Source: Firm-13 sp037143795 (GTDB lineage: Bacteria; Bacillota; Clostridia; Saccharofermentanales; Saccharofermentanaceae). Taken from it: DNA of 64,000 nucleotides. A program made the position numbers and the translations under genes. This document shows positions 1-8,176 of the stretch, piece after piece; position 1 is the first letter of the stretch; each line of letters begins with the position of its first letter. Location: NCBI GenBank assembly GCA_037143795.1, contig JBAWXZ010000009.1:62001-126000 (forward strand), in the 5' to 3' direction. The notes under the pieces are model-generated. The model was given only the letters and a program-made list of their open reading frames with translations, made no database searches and was not told where the DNA came from.

Positions 1-561
1 GGGCAATTCGGGCCACTTGCGATTTTTTTTGCCTGTGTCGATCAGGCCGATGAGCAGATAGACAAGCCCGGAACGTCCTTTGACAGTGACATTCTCGTTT
101 TCAAGAAGAATGAATCCGGTGCTGTCGTATTCCTTTGTGCTGATGGTCCTGTCGTGGTTTCCCCGCACGGCGTAGCAGGGAATATGAAGTTCCCGTGCAT
201 GGGCAAAAACAAGGGAAAGACGCCGTATTCCATCATCTTTACCTTTCCCGTGATTGGAAAGGTCTCCTCCGAAAAGGATGACATCACATGGGGCGGAGAA
301 GACGGCCTCCATCAGTCTTTTGTCGGATACCCGGCATAAGGCAGCATGGAGATCTGTAAAAAAAACCGCTTCAAGGCCCGGTCCGGCTGAACCGGCTGAA
401 TTATCTGCAGGAGCACTTCTGATAGAATTTTCGTCAGAATCCATGTCCGCAGATGCGTTTTCAAGCATATATGGTTCGCAAAGCGCCCGGATTAAAAATG
501 CCAGACCCGAAAGCAGGATCAATCCGCCCAGAAGGGCTGCAGACGGTATAAGAGAATCCAT
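1..561 (-). CDS. Membrane-anchored metallophosphoesterase, C-terminus cut by window edge
   Basis: Read on the reverse strand from ATG at 561 with no stop before base 1, giving 187 codons of a longer protein. Residues about 5-27 form one hydrophobic segment, followed by a polar Ser/Asp/Ala-rich linker to about residue 62. The calcineurin-like fold follows: TDLH (first metal motif), GGDLSNHGK (second, GGD) and RGNHD (third, GNHD). This order is diagnostic of metallophosphoesterases that bind two metal ions. The His-bearing C-terminal motifs lie outside the window. The N-terminal helix suggests the catalytic domain is tethered to the membrane; the substrate cannot be told. A GAGG sequence precedes the start. 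The plus-strand open frames over this stretch are shadows. Confidence 0.85.
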   Translation of the reverse strand, partial: MDSLIPSAALLGGLILLSGLAFLIRALCEPYMLENASADMDSDENSIRSAPADNSAGSAGPGLEAVFFTDLHAALCRVSDKRLMEAVFSAPCDVILFGGDLSNHGKGKDDGIRRLSLVFAHARELHIPCYAVRGNHDRTISTKEYDSTGFILLENENVTVKGRSGLVYLLIGLIDTGKKNRKWPELP

Positions 562-728
562 CAATGCGATACCTCACGCTTTTGAATTGCCGGGCGGTTT
601 CGTACGTTTTTGTAATGTGCTATAATCATGAGGCATTCTGGTTTTCGTGTCAATTGCCACTCTCCGGAGGACGGCACTGCCGCGGGAACAGCACTATTAA
701 ATAATATTTATAATATGGAGGAAGTCAT

Positions 729-974
729 ATGCCAAAGAGTGAAATTACATCCGAAGTCGTTAAGGAACTGGGTATCTTATCCACCAGCAAATCCGGTTGG
801 AACCGCGAAGTGAATCTGGTCAGCTGGAATGGCGGCGCACCGAAGCTTGATATCCGTGACTGGGCACCGGAACATGAAAAAGCAGGCAAAGGCCTTTCCT
901 TAAACGGCGAAGAAGTAGCCGTCCTCAAGGAACTTCTGTCGGATTACGATCCATATGAAATAGAAAATAAATAA
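729..974 (+). CDS. YdbC/PC4-like ssDNA-binding protein
   Basis: An 81-residue acidic/basic mixed protein with the YdbC signature: a short N-terminal helix, then WNREVNLVSWNGG, a PKLDIRDW strand and a GLSLNGEEVAVLKELL helix. This matches the bacterial homologues of the eukaryotic coactivator PC4, of which Lactococcus YdbC has a known single-stranded nucleic-acid-binding fold. It is annotated in many Firmicutes as a PC4/YdbC family protein of unknown physiological role. The start is well supported by GGAGG eight bases upstream of ATG at 729. The next gene follows after 15 bases, so the two are probably co-transcribed. Confidence 0.8.
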   Translation: MPKSEITSEVVKELGILSTSKSGWNREVNLVSWNGGAPKLDIRDWAPEHEKAGKGLSLNGEEVAVLKELLSDYDPYEIENK

Positions 975-989
975 TTCGGGGGGATCATT

Positions 990-1619
990 TTGAAGAGTGG
1001 CACACGCGCTCTGATTGTATCGATCGCACTCTTTTTGCTGTGGGGGACCATGTTAACGGGTCCGTTCCGCTATTTTGCGTATGCATTCAGAGATTTTTAT
1101 TCCTGGATTTTAGACCTGTTTCACACACCGGCCGTTATTTCGGGATTCATCATTACCCTGCTTCTGGTGATTACGGTTGTGATTTTACTTATTTTGGGCG
1201 GAAAGAAGTTCTCCCAGTACATGGCAGGGATTTGCGCCCTTTTAAGCATGCTCTATTATCTATTCACCTGCCTGCAGAACAGAACACTGGGTTCTGTCTC
1301 ATTCACGGTTACTTTCGGACTCGCCCTGGCTCTGCTTTTCCTGATTTTCCAGGCCGGCAAAGCTAGTCTGTGGCTTGCCGATGCATACATTTTTTCAATC
1401 CCTGTCCTTTTATTTTTTGAGCTTGTTCTGACGCCTCTGTTTGTGACTGTCAAAGCATCCCCGAATTTTCTTGCAGCTCTTTTTGTTGTCCCTGCAGAGG
1501 GAATTGCGACAAGGATCGGCAATCTGTTTCAGGTGCCGATGCTGATTTGGAGTATATTCCTGTTTGCCCTCATGCTTATCCCTGTTTTGTACCTGTCCAA
1601 GAGCCGCAAAAAGAACTGA
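990..1619 (+). CDS. Polytopic membrane protein of unknown function
   Basis: A 209-residue, strongly hydrophobic protein with about six predicted transmembrane segments (roughly residues 7-27, 45-67, 75-93, 100-120, 132-155 and 183-202) and a basic C-terminal tail (SKSRKKN). It starts with TTG at 990 behind a GGGGGGATC ribosome binding site. No catalytic motif or family signature is recognised. It sits directly upstream of the A+T-rich ligA insert, and its codon use is like the rest of the window rather than like that insert. Function cannot be inferred. Confidence 0.7.
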   Translation: MKSGTRALIVSIALFLLWGTMLTGPFRYFAYAFRDFYSWILDLFHTPAVISGFIITLLLVITVVILLILGGKKFSQYMAGICALLSMLYYLFTCLQNRTLGSVSFTVTFGLALALLFLIFQAGKASLWLADAYIFSIPVLLFFELVLTPLFVTVKASPNFLAALFVVPAEGIATRIGNLFQVPMLIWSIFLFALMLIPVLYLSKSRKKN

Positions 1620-1659
1620 AAAATGATTTTATAGGCTTTAGGAATCAAGGAGAATATTT

Positions 1660-3867
1660 ATGGACGACTGGAAACGGATAGAAGAGCTGAGAGAACTCAT
1701 AATTCACAACAATAGACTTTATGAAAACGGAGAAGCACAAGAGCTTACAGATTTCGAGTATGATGCTCGGTTTAATGAACTTATCCAACTTGAAAATGAA
1801 AATCCACTTATTGGCTGGCAAGAAGATTCTCCTACAAAAAAACTTGGTGGGAGAGCACTTGCACGAGAAAAAGCATTGAAGGCTGTACCGGAATATCTTG
1901 AACTAATCAAAAAAATCGAATATCACAGCCGAAAGTATTACAATGATGACGCTCCTGAAATTTCCGATGCAGAATATAATATCTTGATGCAGAAATTGAA
2001 AAAAATGGAACAAGAATACCCTGTGCTAATTACTCTGGACTCTCCTACTCAGAAAGTCGGGTGGGCAGCGAAAAGAGAGGCAGGAGTTCTTATTAGTCAT
2101 AGAGTTCCAATGCTCAGTCTTCAGGATGTTTTCTCAAGAGAAGATGTAATCCAATTTGTAAAGGATATGCAGGAACAACTTGAATCCCCTGAGTTCGTGG
2201 TTGAGAGAAAAATAGACGGATTGTCTATGGCTCTTCGATATGTAAACGGAAATCTAGATGCTGCAATTACTAGGGGTGATGGAATCATTCAGGGCGAAGA
2301 TGTGACTGAAAATGCCAAAGTAATTAAAGATGTTAAGACTAAATTGAAGGATACTATACCGTATTTGGAAATACGTGGAGAAGTATATATGTCTAACAAG
2401 GCTTTTGATTCAGTTAATGCTCGTCAGGAGCTTAAGGGGAAAGAATTATTTGCTAACCCTCGTAATTGTGCAGCTGGTACATTAAGACAATTGGATAGTA
2501 CAATAACAAAAGAGAGAGAGCTTTCACTATTTATTTTCAATATACAGGATATAAAAGGACGGGAGTTTAACACCCATACAGAAGGCTATGATTTTCTGAA
2601 AAAACAGGGAATCAAAGTTATTGAAAATTATGTCATTTGTAAGACAGCAGAGGAAGTATGGGAAGCAGTTACCAAAATTGGCGAGGATAGAGGAGACTTA
2701 GAATATAATATTGATGGTGCTGTTATCAAGATCAACAATTTGAAAGATAGAGTGCTACTTGGAAATACTACCAAAGTTCCGAGGTGGGCAATTGCATATA
2801 AGTATCCGCCAGAGGAGAAAACAACAAAACTGATTGATATAGAATTGTCCGTTGGAAGAACGGGAAGAATCACTCCTACTGCAATTTTTGAACCAATTCG
2901 TTTGTGTGGAACAACTGTTGCCAGAGCTACACTACATAATCAAGATTTTATGGATAATTTGGATATAAAAATTGGAGACACTATCATTGTATACAAATCT
3001 GGAGAAATTATTCCGAAAATTAAAAATGTTGTAAAGGATCAACGAATCGCAAATACCGGGAAATTCTATATTCCTGAGTATTGTCCGGATTGTGGAACCA
3101 AGACGTTACGAGAGGAGGGCACATCAGATGTAAAATGCATTAATCCAAATTGTCCTTCACAATTAGTAAAACACATCATAAATTTTGTTGGGCGTGCGGC
3201 AATGGATATCAAAGGATTTGGTGAATCCTACGTTGAAGAACTTGTTAGCCTGCAATATATTAAAGATATCGCAGATATTTATTCATTGCGTGATTATTGT
3301 GATGATCCAATTGTAAAAGCTATTATAGGGGAAAATAATACACAAAAGTTACTAGATTCTATTGAAAAATCAAAGTCAAATGAACCTCAGAAATTGTTAA
3401 CAAGTTTTGGGATTCCCAATGTTGGGAAAGCAGCAGCGAATGAGATCATAAAAAAATTTGGTTCAATTGATAGACTTCAAAATGCAACTATGGAGGAACT
3501 TATAGAAGTGCCCGACATTGCAGAAACTAGTGCATTATCGATTCGAAAATTTTTTGATGATGATGCAAATAGAAAAATTATACAAAGACTTAAAGAAAAC
3601 GGATTAAATATGGAATTAAGTGCTTCAAGGAATGGGGATACAAGATTTGAATCAAAAACATTTGTGATAACTGGAACACTATCAAACATGGATCGGATGG
3701 AAGCGATCAAGTTGATTGAGTCATTTGGGGGAAGAGTTACTGGGACAGTTTCGAAGAAAACTGATTATGTTTTAGCTGGCGACAGCGCAGGCAGCAAGTT
3801 GAATATTGCACAGAATCTCGGAGTCACTATAATTTCTGAAGAAGAGTTTACAAATATGACCAAGTAA
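1660..3867 (+). CDS. ligA: NAD-dependent DNA ligase with a duplicated N-terminal domain Ia
   Basis: Seals nicks in duplex DNA using NAD+. The protein is 735 residues against about 670 for usual LigA. The extra length is an N-terminal second copy of domain Ia: residues about 7-66 and 80-140 both read as Ia, each ending in D-SPT-K/Q. Copy 2 keeps the Tyr-His of the NMN site (Y88-H89), while copy 1 reads His-Asn at the aligned place. The rest is canonical: adenylation motif VERKIDG (K184), an OB-fold, a four-Cys zinc site (CPDC...CINPNC), HhH repeats and a C-terminal BRCT domain (FVITGTL to the end). RBS is AAGGAGAAT. Base and codon use are clearly more A+T-rich than the genes on either side. 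It is probably a second, acquired ligase; whether a housekeeping copy exists cannot be seen. Confidence 0.93.
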   Translation: MDDWKRIEELRELIIHNNRLYENGEAQELTDFEYDARFNELIQLENENPLIGWQEDSPTKKLGGRALAREKALKAVPEYLELIKKIEYHSRKYYNDDAPEISDAEYNILMQKLKKMEQEYPVLITLDSPTQKVGWAAKREAGVLISHRVPMLSLQDVFSREDVIQFVKDMQEQLESPEFVVERKIDGLSMALRYVNGNLDAAITRGDGIIQGEDVTENAKVIKDVKTKLKDTIPYLEIRGEVYMSNKAFDSVNARQELKGKELFANPRNCAAGTLRQLDSTITKERELSLFIFNIQDIKGREFNTHTEGYDFLKKQGIKVIENYVICKTAEEVWEAVTKIGEDRGDLEYNIDGAVIKINNLKDRVLLGNTTKVPRWAIAYKYPPEEKTTKLIDIELSVGRTGRITPTAIFEPIRLCGTTVARATLHNQDFMDNLDIKIGDTIIVYKSGEIIPKIKNVVKDQRIANTGKFYIPEYCPDCGTKTLREEGTSDVKCINPNCPSQLVKHIINFVGRAAMDIKGFGESYVEELVSLQYIKDIADIYSLRDYCDDPIVKAIIGENNTQKLLDSIEKSKSNEPQKLLTSFGIPNVGKAAANEIIKKFGSIDRLQNATMEELIEVPDIAETSALSIRKFFDDDANRKIIQRLKENGLNMELSASRNGDTRFESKTFVITGTLSNMDRMEAIKLIESFGGRVTGTVSKKTDYVLAGDSAGSKLNIAQNLGVTIISEEEFTNMTK

Positions 3868-3880
3868 CGTAGGTATTAAG

Positions 3881-5107
3881 ATGAACAATAAAACATCAAT
3901 TATCAAAGAAGAAGAGTATGTTATTGTAGATATTGAAACAACGGGATTTTCTGTTGAATATTGTCATATTATTGAAATCTCTGTGCTTAAGGTTTTATAT
4001 GGAGAAATTGTTGACAGATATCATACATATGTTAAACAGAGTGAGCCGATTCCTGCATTTATTACTCGTTTGACAGGTATAACAGACAATGATGTTGAAG
4101 CGGGCAAATTGCTATGTCATGCTATTAAAGAGTTTGCTGAGTTCGTTGGGGATTTGACAATTGTGGGACACAACATATCATTTGATTACCGTTTTCTTAA
4201 CCACGATTGTGAAAGACTCATTAATAGAACAATCCGCAATGAACGTATTGATACTATGAGATTGTCAAAGACGCTAATTTCTGACATTCCCAATTTCAAA
4301 CTTGGAACGCTAATTAGCTATTTCAAAATTGCCGATTTAGGCCAGCATAGCGCCATCAATGATACACAAATGACATACGAGTTAATTAAATCTCTTTCAG
4401 ATCTAAATGATAACTATCGAGAAAAGAATATTATTCAAATACAATGCGCCGCTAGCAATTGCAATTTGTTTTATAACAAAAAAATTGTTATAAAAACAAA
4501 GATGAAATATGTTCAACCAAGATTGTTGGAGTGCGTTTTTTCAGAGATGAATAGTAACGTATATTATTCGCTATACTCCTCGTGTAATATTCTTATAATG
4601 AACGAGAGTACTTACAACCGTTTCTGTATAATTGAAACATTTGAAGAAGTTTGGGAACCGTGGCTTAATACTGCAAAACAGCGATTCATGGATGGAACTT
4701 TGAAAATATATAGTGAAAAAATGGTTTGTGAACTGCTAAACATTCAAATTGTTGAAAAGAAGAGTTTGAAATGGGGAGAGCATGTAGCACTAAAAGATCT
4801 TATTGCTGCATTAGATGAACCTGATGAAAATCACCCACTATATAAGAAGAATTGTGTGTTTACGGGTACACTAGATAGATATGATAGAAAAACAGCTATG
4901 CAGCTTGTTACAAATGTTGGTGGGGTTTGTCAAAGTGGAATCACAAAAGATACTGATTTTCTAATATTAGGGGATAATTCATTTTGTGCATCCATAAAAG
5001 GTGGCAGGAGCAGCAAGCAAATGAAGGCAGAGAAAATGATCATGGACGGTTCCGATATTCAGATTATTTCTGAAAGTACCTTTAGTCAAATTTTGAAAAG
5101 TGAATAG
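3881..5107 (+). CDS. DEDDh 3'-5' exonuclease (DnaQ-like) with C-terminal BRCT domain
   Basis: 408 residues. Residues about 12-180 form a DnaQ/epsilon-type exonuclease with all motifs: Exo I VDIETTG (D17, E19), Exo II GHNISFDYRF, and Exo III HSAIND (the H-x4-D of the DEDDh class). The middle (about 190-320) is unrecognised. The C-terminus (about 325-405) is a BRCT domain beginning NCVFTGTL, related to the BRCT of the upstream ligase. It starts 13 bases after ligA and shares its A+T-rich codon use, so the two look like one transferred unit. BRCT on both suggests partners in the same nick or gap repair step, which is an inference. No polymerase domain is present. Confidence 0.85.
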   Translation: MNNKTSIIKEEEYVIVDIETTGFSVEYCHIIEISVLKVLYGEIVDRYHTYVKQSEPIPAFITRLTGITDNDVEAGKLLCHAIKEFAEFVGDLTIVGHNISFDYRFLNHDCERLINRTIRNERIDTMRLSKTLISDIPNFKLGTLISYFKIADLGQHSAINDTQMTYELIKSLSDLNDNYREKNIIQIQCAASNCNLFYNKKIVIKTKMKYVQPRLLECVFSEMNSNVYYSLYSSCNILIMNESTYNRFCIIETFEEVWEPWLNTAKQRFMDGTLKIYSEKMVCELLNIQIVEKKSLKWGEHVALKDLIAALDEPDENHPLYKKNCVFTGTLDRYDRKTAMQLVTNVGGVCQSGITKDTDFLILGDNSFCASIKGGRSSKQMKAEKMIMDGSDIQIISESTFSQILKSE

Positions 5108-5119
5108 GGGGATATAGCT

Positions 5120-5677
5120 TTGGATTTTGAGACAAATATTACAAAAATATTGAACGAGATCATTGAGAAAAGAAAATTGCCTGCAAATTCAATATATTTG
5201 AACTCTAATGTTTCGTCAAAAGGTAAACACGAAGGTAAGCTAATTTCCAATTCATTGTGTATCAGTGAACCGGAATATCCAGTTGATCCACAAAAGAAAA
5301 AATCTCAAAATAAATCATATGTTATTATGAACATTAAAAACCAAAAGAATATTGAATTATTAATTAGAAATAAGCAGTATGCTGATGTGCTTTTTCCGAG
5401 TAGTGCAACATTAAAGGAATTGAAGTCAGATAAAATCTATAAACATATTGTTTTTGAACGTGACAATGAAGATTTTTACGAATACTTGAAAGCTAATGTA
5501 AATTATTGTTTGGACAATTACAAATCAAGTAATAGTTTCGGATGTTGTAGCCGTTATGAAGAGTGTTCTGCAGCAATGACTTGTTTACATGAGAATAAGC
5601 TTTATTCAACAGGGTGTTATTATCGAAAAAATCTTGATTCTGGGCGTATATTTTACGGTGTGAATCGAAATGTATGA
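5120..5677 (+). CDS. Unknown protein with C-terminal FGCCSRYxxC cysteine motif
   Basis: 185 residues starting at TTG 5120 behind TAGGGGGATA. The N-terminal 120 residues are Lys/Asn-rich and not recognised. The C-terminal 50 residues carry a dense cysteine array: FGCCSRYEEC, then C-x-HENKLY, then TGCYYRKNLDSGRIFYG. The spacing suggests a metal-binding module; I recall similar tails on other Firmicutes proteins but cannot name a family. It is the third A+T-rich gene after the ligase and exonuclease, so a shared DNA-related role is plausible but unproven. It overlaps the next gene by eight bases, which looks like the 3' edge of the insert. Confidence 0.6.
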   Translation: MDFETNITKILNEIIEKRKLPANSIYLNSNVSSKGKHEGKLISNSLCISEPEYPVDPQKKKSQNKSYVIMNIKNQKNIELLIRNKQYADVLFPSSATLKELKSDKIYKHIVFERDNEDFYEYLKANVNYCLDNYKSSNSFGCCSRYEECSAAMTCLHENKLYSTGCYYRKNLDSGRIFYGVNRNV

Positions 5678-6293
5678 TTTTGCGGATACCAGCGCTGATA
5701 AAGAGTCGATTCGTCTTCATATGATGAAAATACGGGGCAATCTTCCTGCCAGGGAAGCAGAAATCGCCGGCGGGCAAATAGTGCAGAGGATTCTCGCGCT
5801 GCCGAAACTTGCATGTTCGCTCCCTGAGCCTGCCGTGATAGGCCTGTACTCCCCGATACGCTCGGAGGCGGATATTCTTTCCCATGCGGCACTCCTTCGC
5901 GCAAGGGGGCTGCTGACAGCCTTGCCTCGCATTTGCGGCGATAAGCTCGTATTTGGTGTGGTGACGGATGGGAAGAACCTTCGTCCGGGCGTGTTCGGGA
6001 TTATGGAACCGCTGCCGGAGGCTGAAATGGTTCAGTGCCGGGATTTCTGCGCAATATGTATCCCCGGACTTGCTTTTGACAGGACAGGCGCCCGGCTGGG
6101 TTATGGAAAAGGTTATTATGATCGCTTTCTGCAGCTGGCCCCGGGTGACCGGCGGCCGCTTCTCATTGGTGTCGGTTATGATTTCCAGCTGATAGATGCC
6201 ATTCCGCAGGACAGTCATGACCTGAAGCTTGATTACATCATTACACCATCGGAGACAGCCGCTGCGCACGGATTCGACTGCACAGGCCGTTAA
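5670..6293 (+). CDS. 5-formyltetrahydrofolate cyclo-ligase
   Basis: Converts 5-formyl-THF to 5,10-methenyl-THF with ATP, returning the folate to the one-carbon pool. 207 residues, normal for the family. It has the N-terminal K-x3-R helix (KESIRLHMMKIR), the GLYSPIRSEADI strand region and the signature LGYGKGYYDRFL, followed by GVGYDFQL and the DI/DLKLDYIIT end. The start at 5670 overlaps the end of the preceding A+T-rich gene by eight bases; a later ATG at 5720 would cut the conserved first helix, so the upstream start is preferred. Base composition changes sharply here back to the genome style. It is the only folate gene in the window. Confidence 0.92.
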   Translation: MYDFADTSADKESIRLHMMKIRGNLPAREAEIAGGQIVQRILALPKLACSLPEPAVIGLYSPIRSEADILSHAALLRARGLLTALPRICGDKLVFGVVTDGKNLRPGVFGIMEPLPEAEMVQCRDFCAICIPGLAFDRTGARLGYGKGYYDRFLQLAPGDRRPLLIGVGYDFQLIDAIPQDSHDLKLDYIITPSETAAAHGFDCTGR

Positions 6294-6393
6294 GCCGGCC
6301 ACTAATGACAAATCATTCCGATAATGTTTGACAGGGACTGTTTTTCGGATAGATAATAGAGGCGGTTTGATTTATTAAGGGAGGAAAAGGGAA

Positions 6394-6789
6394 ATGATCT
6401 ATTTTTTCATCAATCTTTGTCTTCATTTTCTGATTTCCGTCGGTTTGCTATTGGCACTCCTTCGTTTTGTATCCAATAATCAAAAACACAGAAACAGGAG
6501 AGGCATTTCTTATTTGCTGCCTGTTGTTATAACTGTTATTTTCCTTTTTCAGTCTTTATACGTCACGGCACCGCGTCTTCTGGACTGTGTTTATGTCCTG
6601 AAGCAAAATTATGAGACTATATCCGGTAAAGTTGAATCCGTGGGATATCTGAATCATGCCCTGGTTATCGACGGAGAGAAATACTACTACAACCCGTTCA
6701 TCTTCAAGCCGCAGGCCGGGGATATTCTTGAAATTTCTTTCACACCGTATGCGCATTACGTATCGGAACTGAAACTGGCGCAGCCGTGA
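6394..6789 (+). CDS. Small membrane protein, unknown
   Basis: 131 residues with two hydrophobic segments (about 3-24 and 40-62) separated by a short basic loop (NNQKHRNRR), then a soluble C-terminal domain of about 65 residues. This tail is rich in Tyr and aromatic residues (KYYYNPFIF) and may be a small beta fold. The start is backed by GGGAGGAAAAGGG. No family is recognised. It stands alone between the folate enzyme and the Spo0A_C protein. Confidence 0.6.
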   Translation: MIYFFINLCLHFLISVGLLLALLRFVSNNQKHRNRRGISYLLPVVITVIFLFQSLYVTAPRLLDCVYVLKQNYETISGKVESVGYLNHALVIDGEKYYYNPFIFKPQAGDILEISFTPYAHYVSELKLAQP

Positions 6790-6932
6790 ATTTCATTTTG
6801 TTTTATCACGTAAAAATATGAGACGCATATTTATTTCAAATTATTAATCTTACGCATATATCATATTGCTCTGCAATTTCTTTGGTGTCACAATGGATTT
6901 ATTTCTATGGCACAACAGAAGGAGGAGAAGAT

Positions 6933-7541
6933 ATGACTTTTGAGAATCCCGAAAAAAAGATACCGTCTTCTTTTGGTTATAGTTTATACCCCGATAAGGA
7001 AGTCGGGTTTTATGTTGTATGCAGCGACCGTATGATCCTTGATAAAATTAATTCTATGATGAAGAACAGAGGCTTTGTAGGTATTTCGGATACGGCCGGC
7101 CGGCTTCACTATATGGTCGATGCCCGCTTTGGCGTGCACAGTGCGGTGAACCATATTACCAAAGAAGCATGCCGTAAGATGGATTACTCCTCTTTGTCCA
7201 ATTCGTGTGTCCTGGAGACTGTTGAGGAAGTTCTGTCGCGATATGAGATGGACAGGGGTCTTCTTGGTACAAGAATTATCCGGTTCATCCTGATGCAGAG
7301 CCTGAGGGACCCGTCACTGATGACAACTGTATCCAAACGGCTTTATCCGCTGGCAGGCAGGGAATTCGGCATATCGGGATCACAGGTCGAACGTAATCTT
7401 CGTTATACACTCAGCCGTATTTCACTGTATGATCAGGGGTATAGGAATGTGCATATTATTCAGCATCTTCATGATGAAGTGGCAGCGCTTCTTGTGCAGC
7501 ACTTCGATTGTCATCCATACTCATTTGAGGTATCTGTCTGA
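6933..7541 (+). CDS. Spo0A C-terminal-domain protein without a receiver domain
   Basis: 202 residues from ATG 6933, chosen over an upstream in-frame start at 6882 because GGAGGAG sits just before it. The C-terminal half (about 95-200) resembles the DNA-binding domain of the sporulation master regulator Spo0A: a helical stretch GTRIIRFILMQSL, then TVSKRLYPLAGREFGISGSQVERNLRYTLS, matching the region YP-IA-x-SRVER-IRHAI. The N-terminal part (about 15-90) is not a CheY-like receiver: no phospho-acceptor Asp context is present. It is therefore a stand-alone Spo0A-box-type binder or a Spo0A paralogue regulated in another way. It lies alone and ends before a strong bidirectional terminator. Confidence 0.72.
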   Translation: MTFENPEKKIPSSFGYSLYPDKEVGFYVVCSDRMILDKINSMMKNRGFVGISDTAGRLHYMVDARFGVHSAVNHITKEACRKMDYSSLSNSCVLETVEEVLSRYEMDRGLLGTRIIRFILMQSLRDPSLMTTVSKRLYPLAGREFGISGSQVERNLRYTLSRISLYDQGYRNVHIIQHLHDEVAALLVQHFDCHPYSFEVSV

Positions 7542-7590
7542 GGGATTCCCGGAATGTAACGGCAATACAATAAGGGAAAAGATAACAAAA

Positions 7591-7619
7591 AACAGCCGCA
7601 GCTATTAACTGCGGCTGTT
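7591..7619. terminator. Bidirectional intrinsic terminator
   Basis: Perfect 11-bp stem AACAGCCGCAG (7591-7601) and CTGCGGCTGTT (7609-7619) with a 7-base loop, flanked by A-runs on the left and TTT on the right. It sits between the convergent Spo0A_C gene and HU gene and can serve both. Confidence 0.85.
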
Positions 7620-7649
7620 TAGGGACAATGTAAAACCATAATATTTGAG

Positions 7650-7925
7650 TTACTTGTTGACCTTGTCCTTCATTCCCTTACCGGCCTTAAAGACTGGTGC
7701 TTTGGAAGCAGGAATATTGATGACTTCCTTTGTGCTGGGGTTACGGCCTTTGCGTGCGGCACGCTTCTTGGTCTCAAAAGTTCCAAAACCAACCAGAACA
7801 ACCTTCTCTTCGCTGGCTAATGCCCCTACAATTGCGTCAAGAGTGGCGTTGATAGCTGACTCGGACTGCTTTTTTGTCAATTCCGTTGCCTCAGCAACTG
7901 CATCAATTAAATCTGTCTTATTCAT
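7650..7925 (-). CDS. hup: HU family DNA-binding protein
   Basis: 91-residue histone-like protein that bends and compacts DNA as a dimer. It has the classic order MNKTDLIDAVA, GFGTFE (saddle), the arm RKGRNPSTKEVINIPAS and the end FKAGKGMKDKVN, with the conserved Pro at the arm tip (R-N-P). It is read on the reverse strand from ATG 7925, behind a very strong AAAGGAGG (7935-7942), with a clear sigma-A-type promoter upstream. It is monocistronic: a terminator follows its stop and the divergent fumarate hydratase begins on the other side. Confidence 0.97.
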   Translation of the reverse strand: MNKTDLIDAVAEATELTKKQSESAINATLDAIVGALASEEKVVLVGFGTFETKKRAARKGRNPSTKEVINIPASKAPVFKAGKGMKDKVNK

Positions 7926-7963
7926 ACTAAATTTGCCTCCTTTAGGCGGTATTCACATTGGCT

Positions 7964-7993
7964 ATTATCATATGTAAGTATGCTGGATGTCAA
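7964..7993 (-). promoter_or_regulatory. Sigma-A-type promoter of the HU gene
   Basis: On the reverse strand a perfect -35 TTGACA (7993-7988) is followed 18 bases later by GATAAT (7969-7964), one mismatch from consensus. It lies about 40 bases upstream of the HU start codon and reads only towards HU. Confidence 0.7.
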
Positions 7994-8176
7994 GCCTTCT
8001 GTGCAATTTTTCTGCGTCGCAGACTCGTTTGGTCAAAAATCAATATTCTTAAGTCACTGTCTTTGGTGACATATGACTATTCTACTTCACTTACGCCTAT
8101 TTGCATAGTAGAATAAGACGTAATTTCAAAATAGAAAAGAATTGTTTTGCAATATTTTGCACAGGAAGAGGCCAAA

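Noticed and set aside
254..625. Plus-strand open frame of 123 codons
   Set aside because: It is antisense to the truncated metallophosphoesterase, whose metal motifs prove the minus strand is coding. It has no good ribosome site and no recognisable content.
5493..6311. 272-codon minus-strand open frame
   Set aside because: It is antisense to 5-formyl-THF cyclo-ligase and the tail of the Cys-motif gene, which are clearly real. Its composition is that of a shadow frame.
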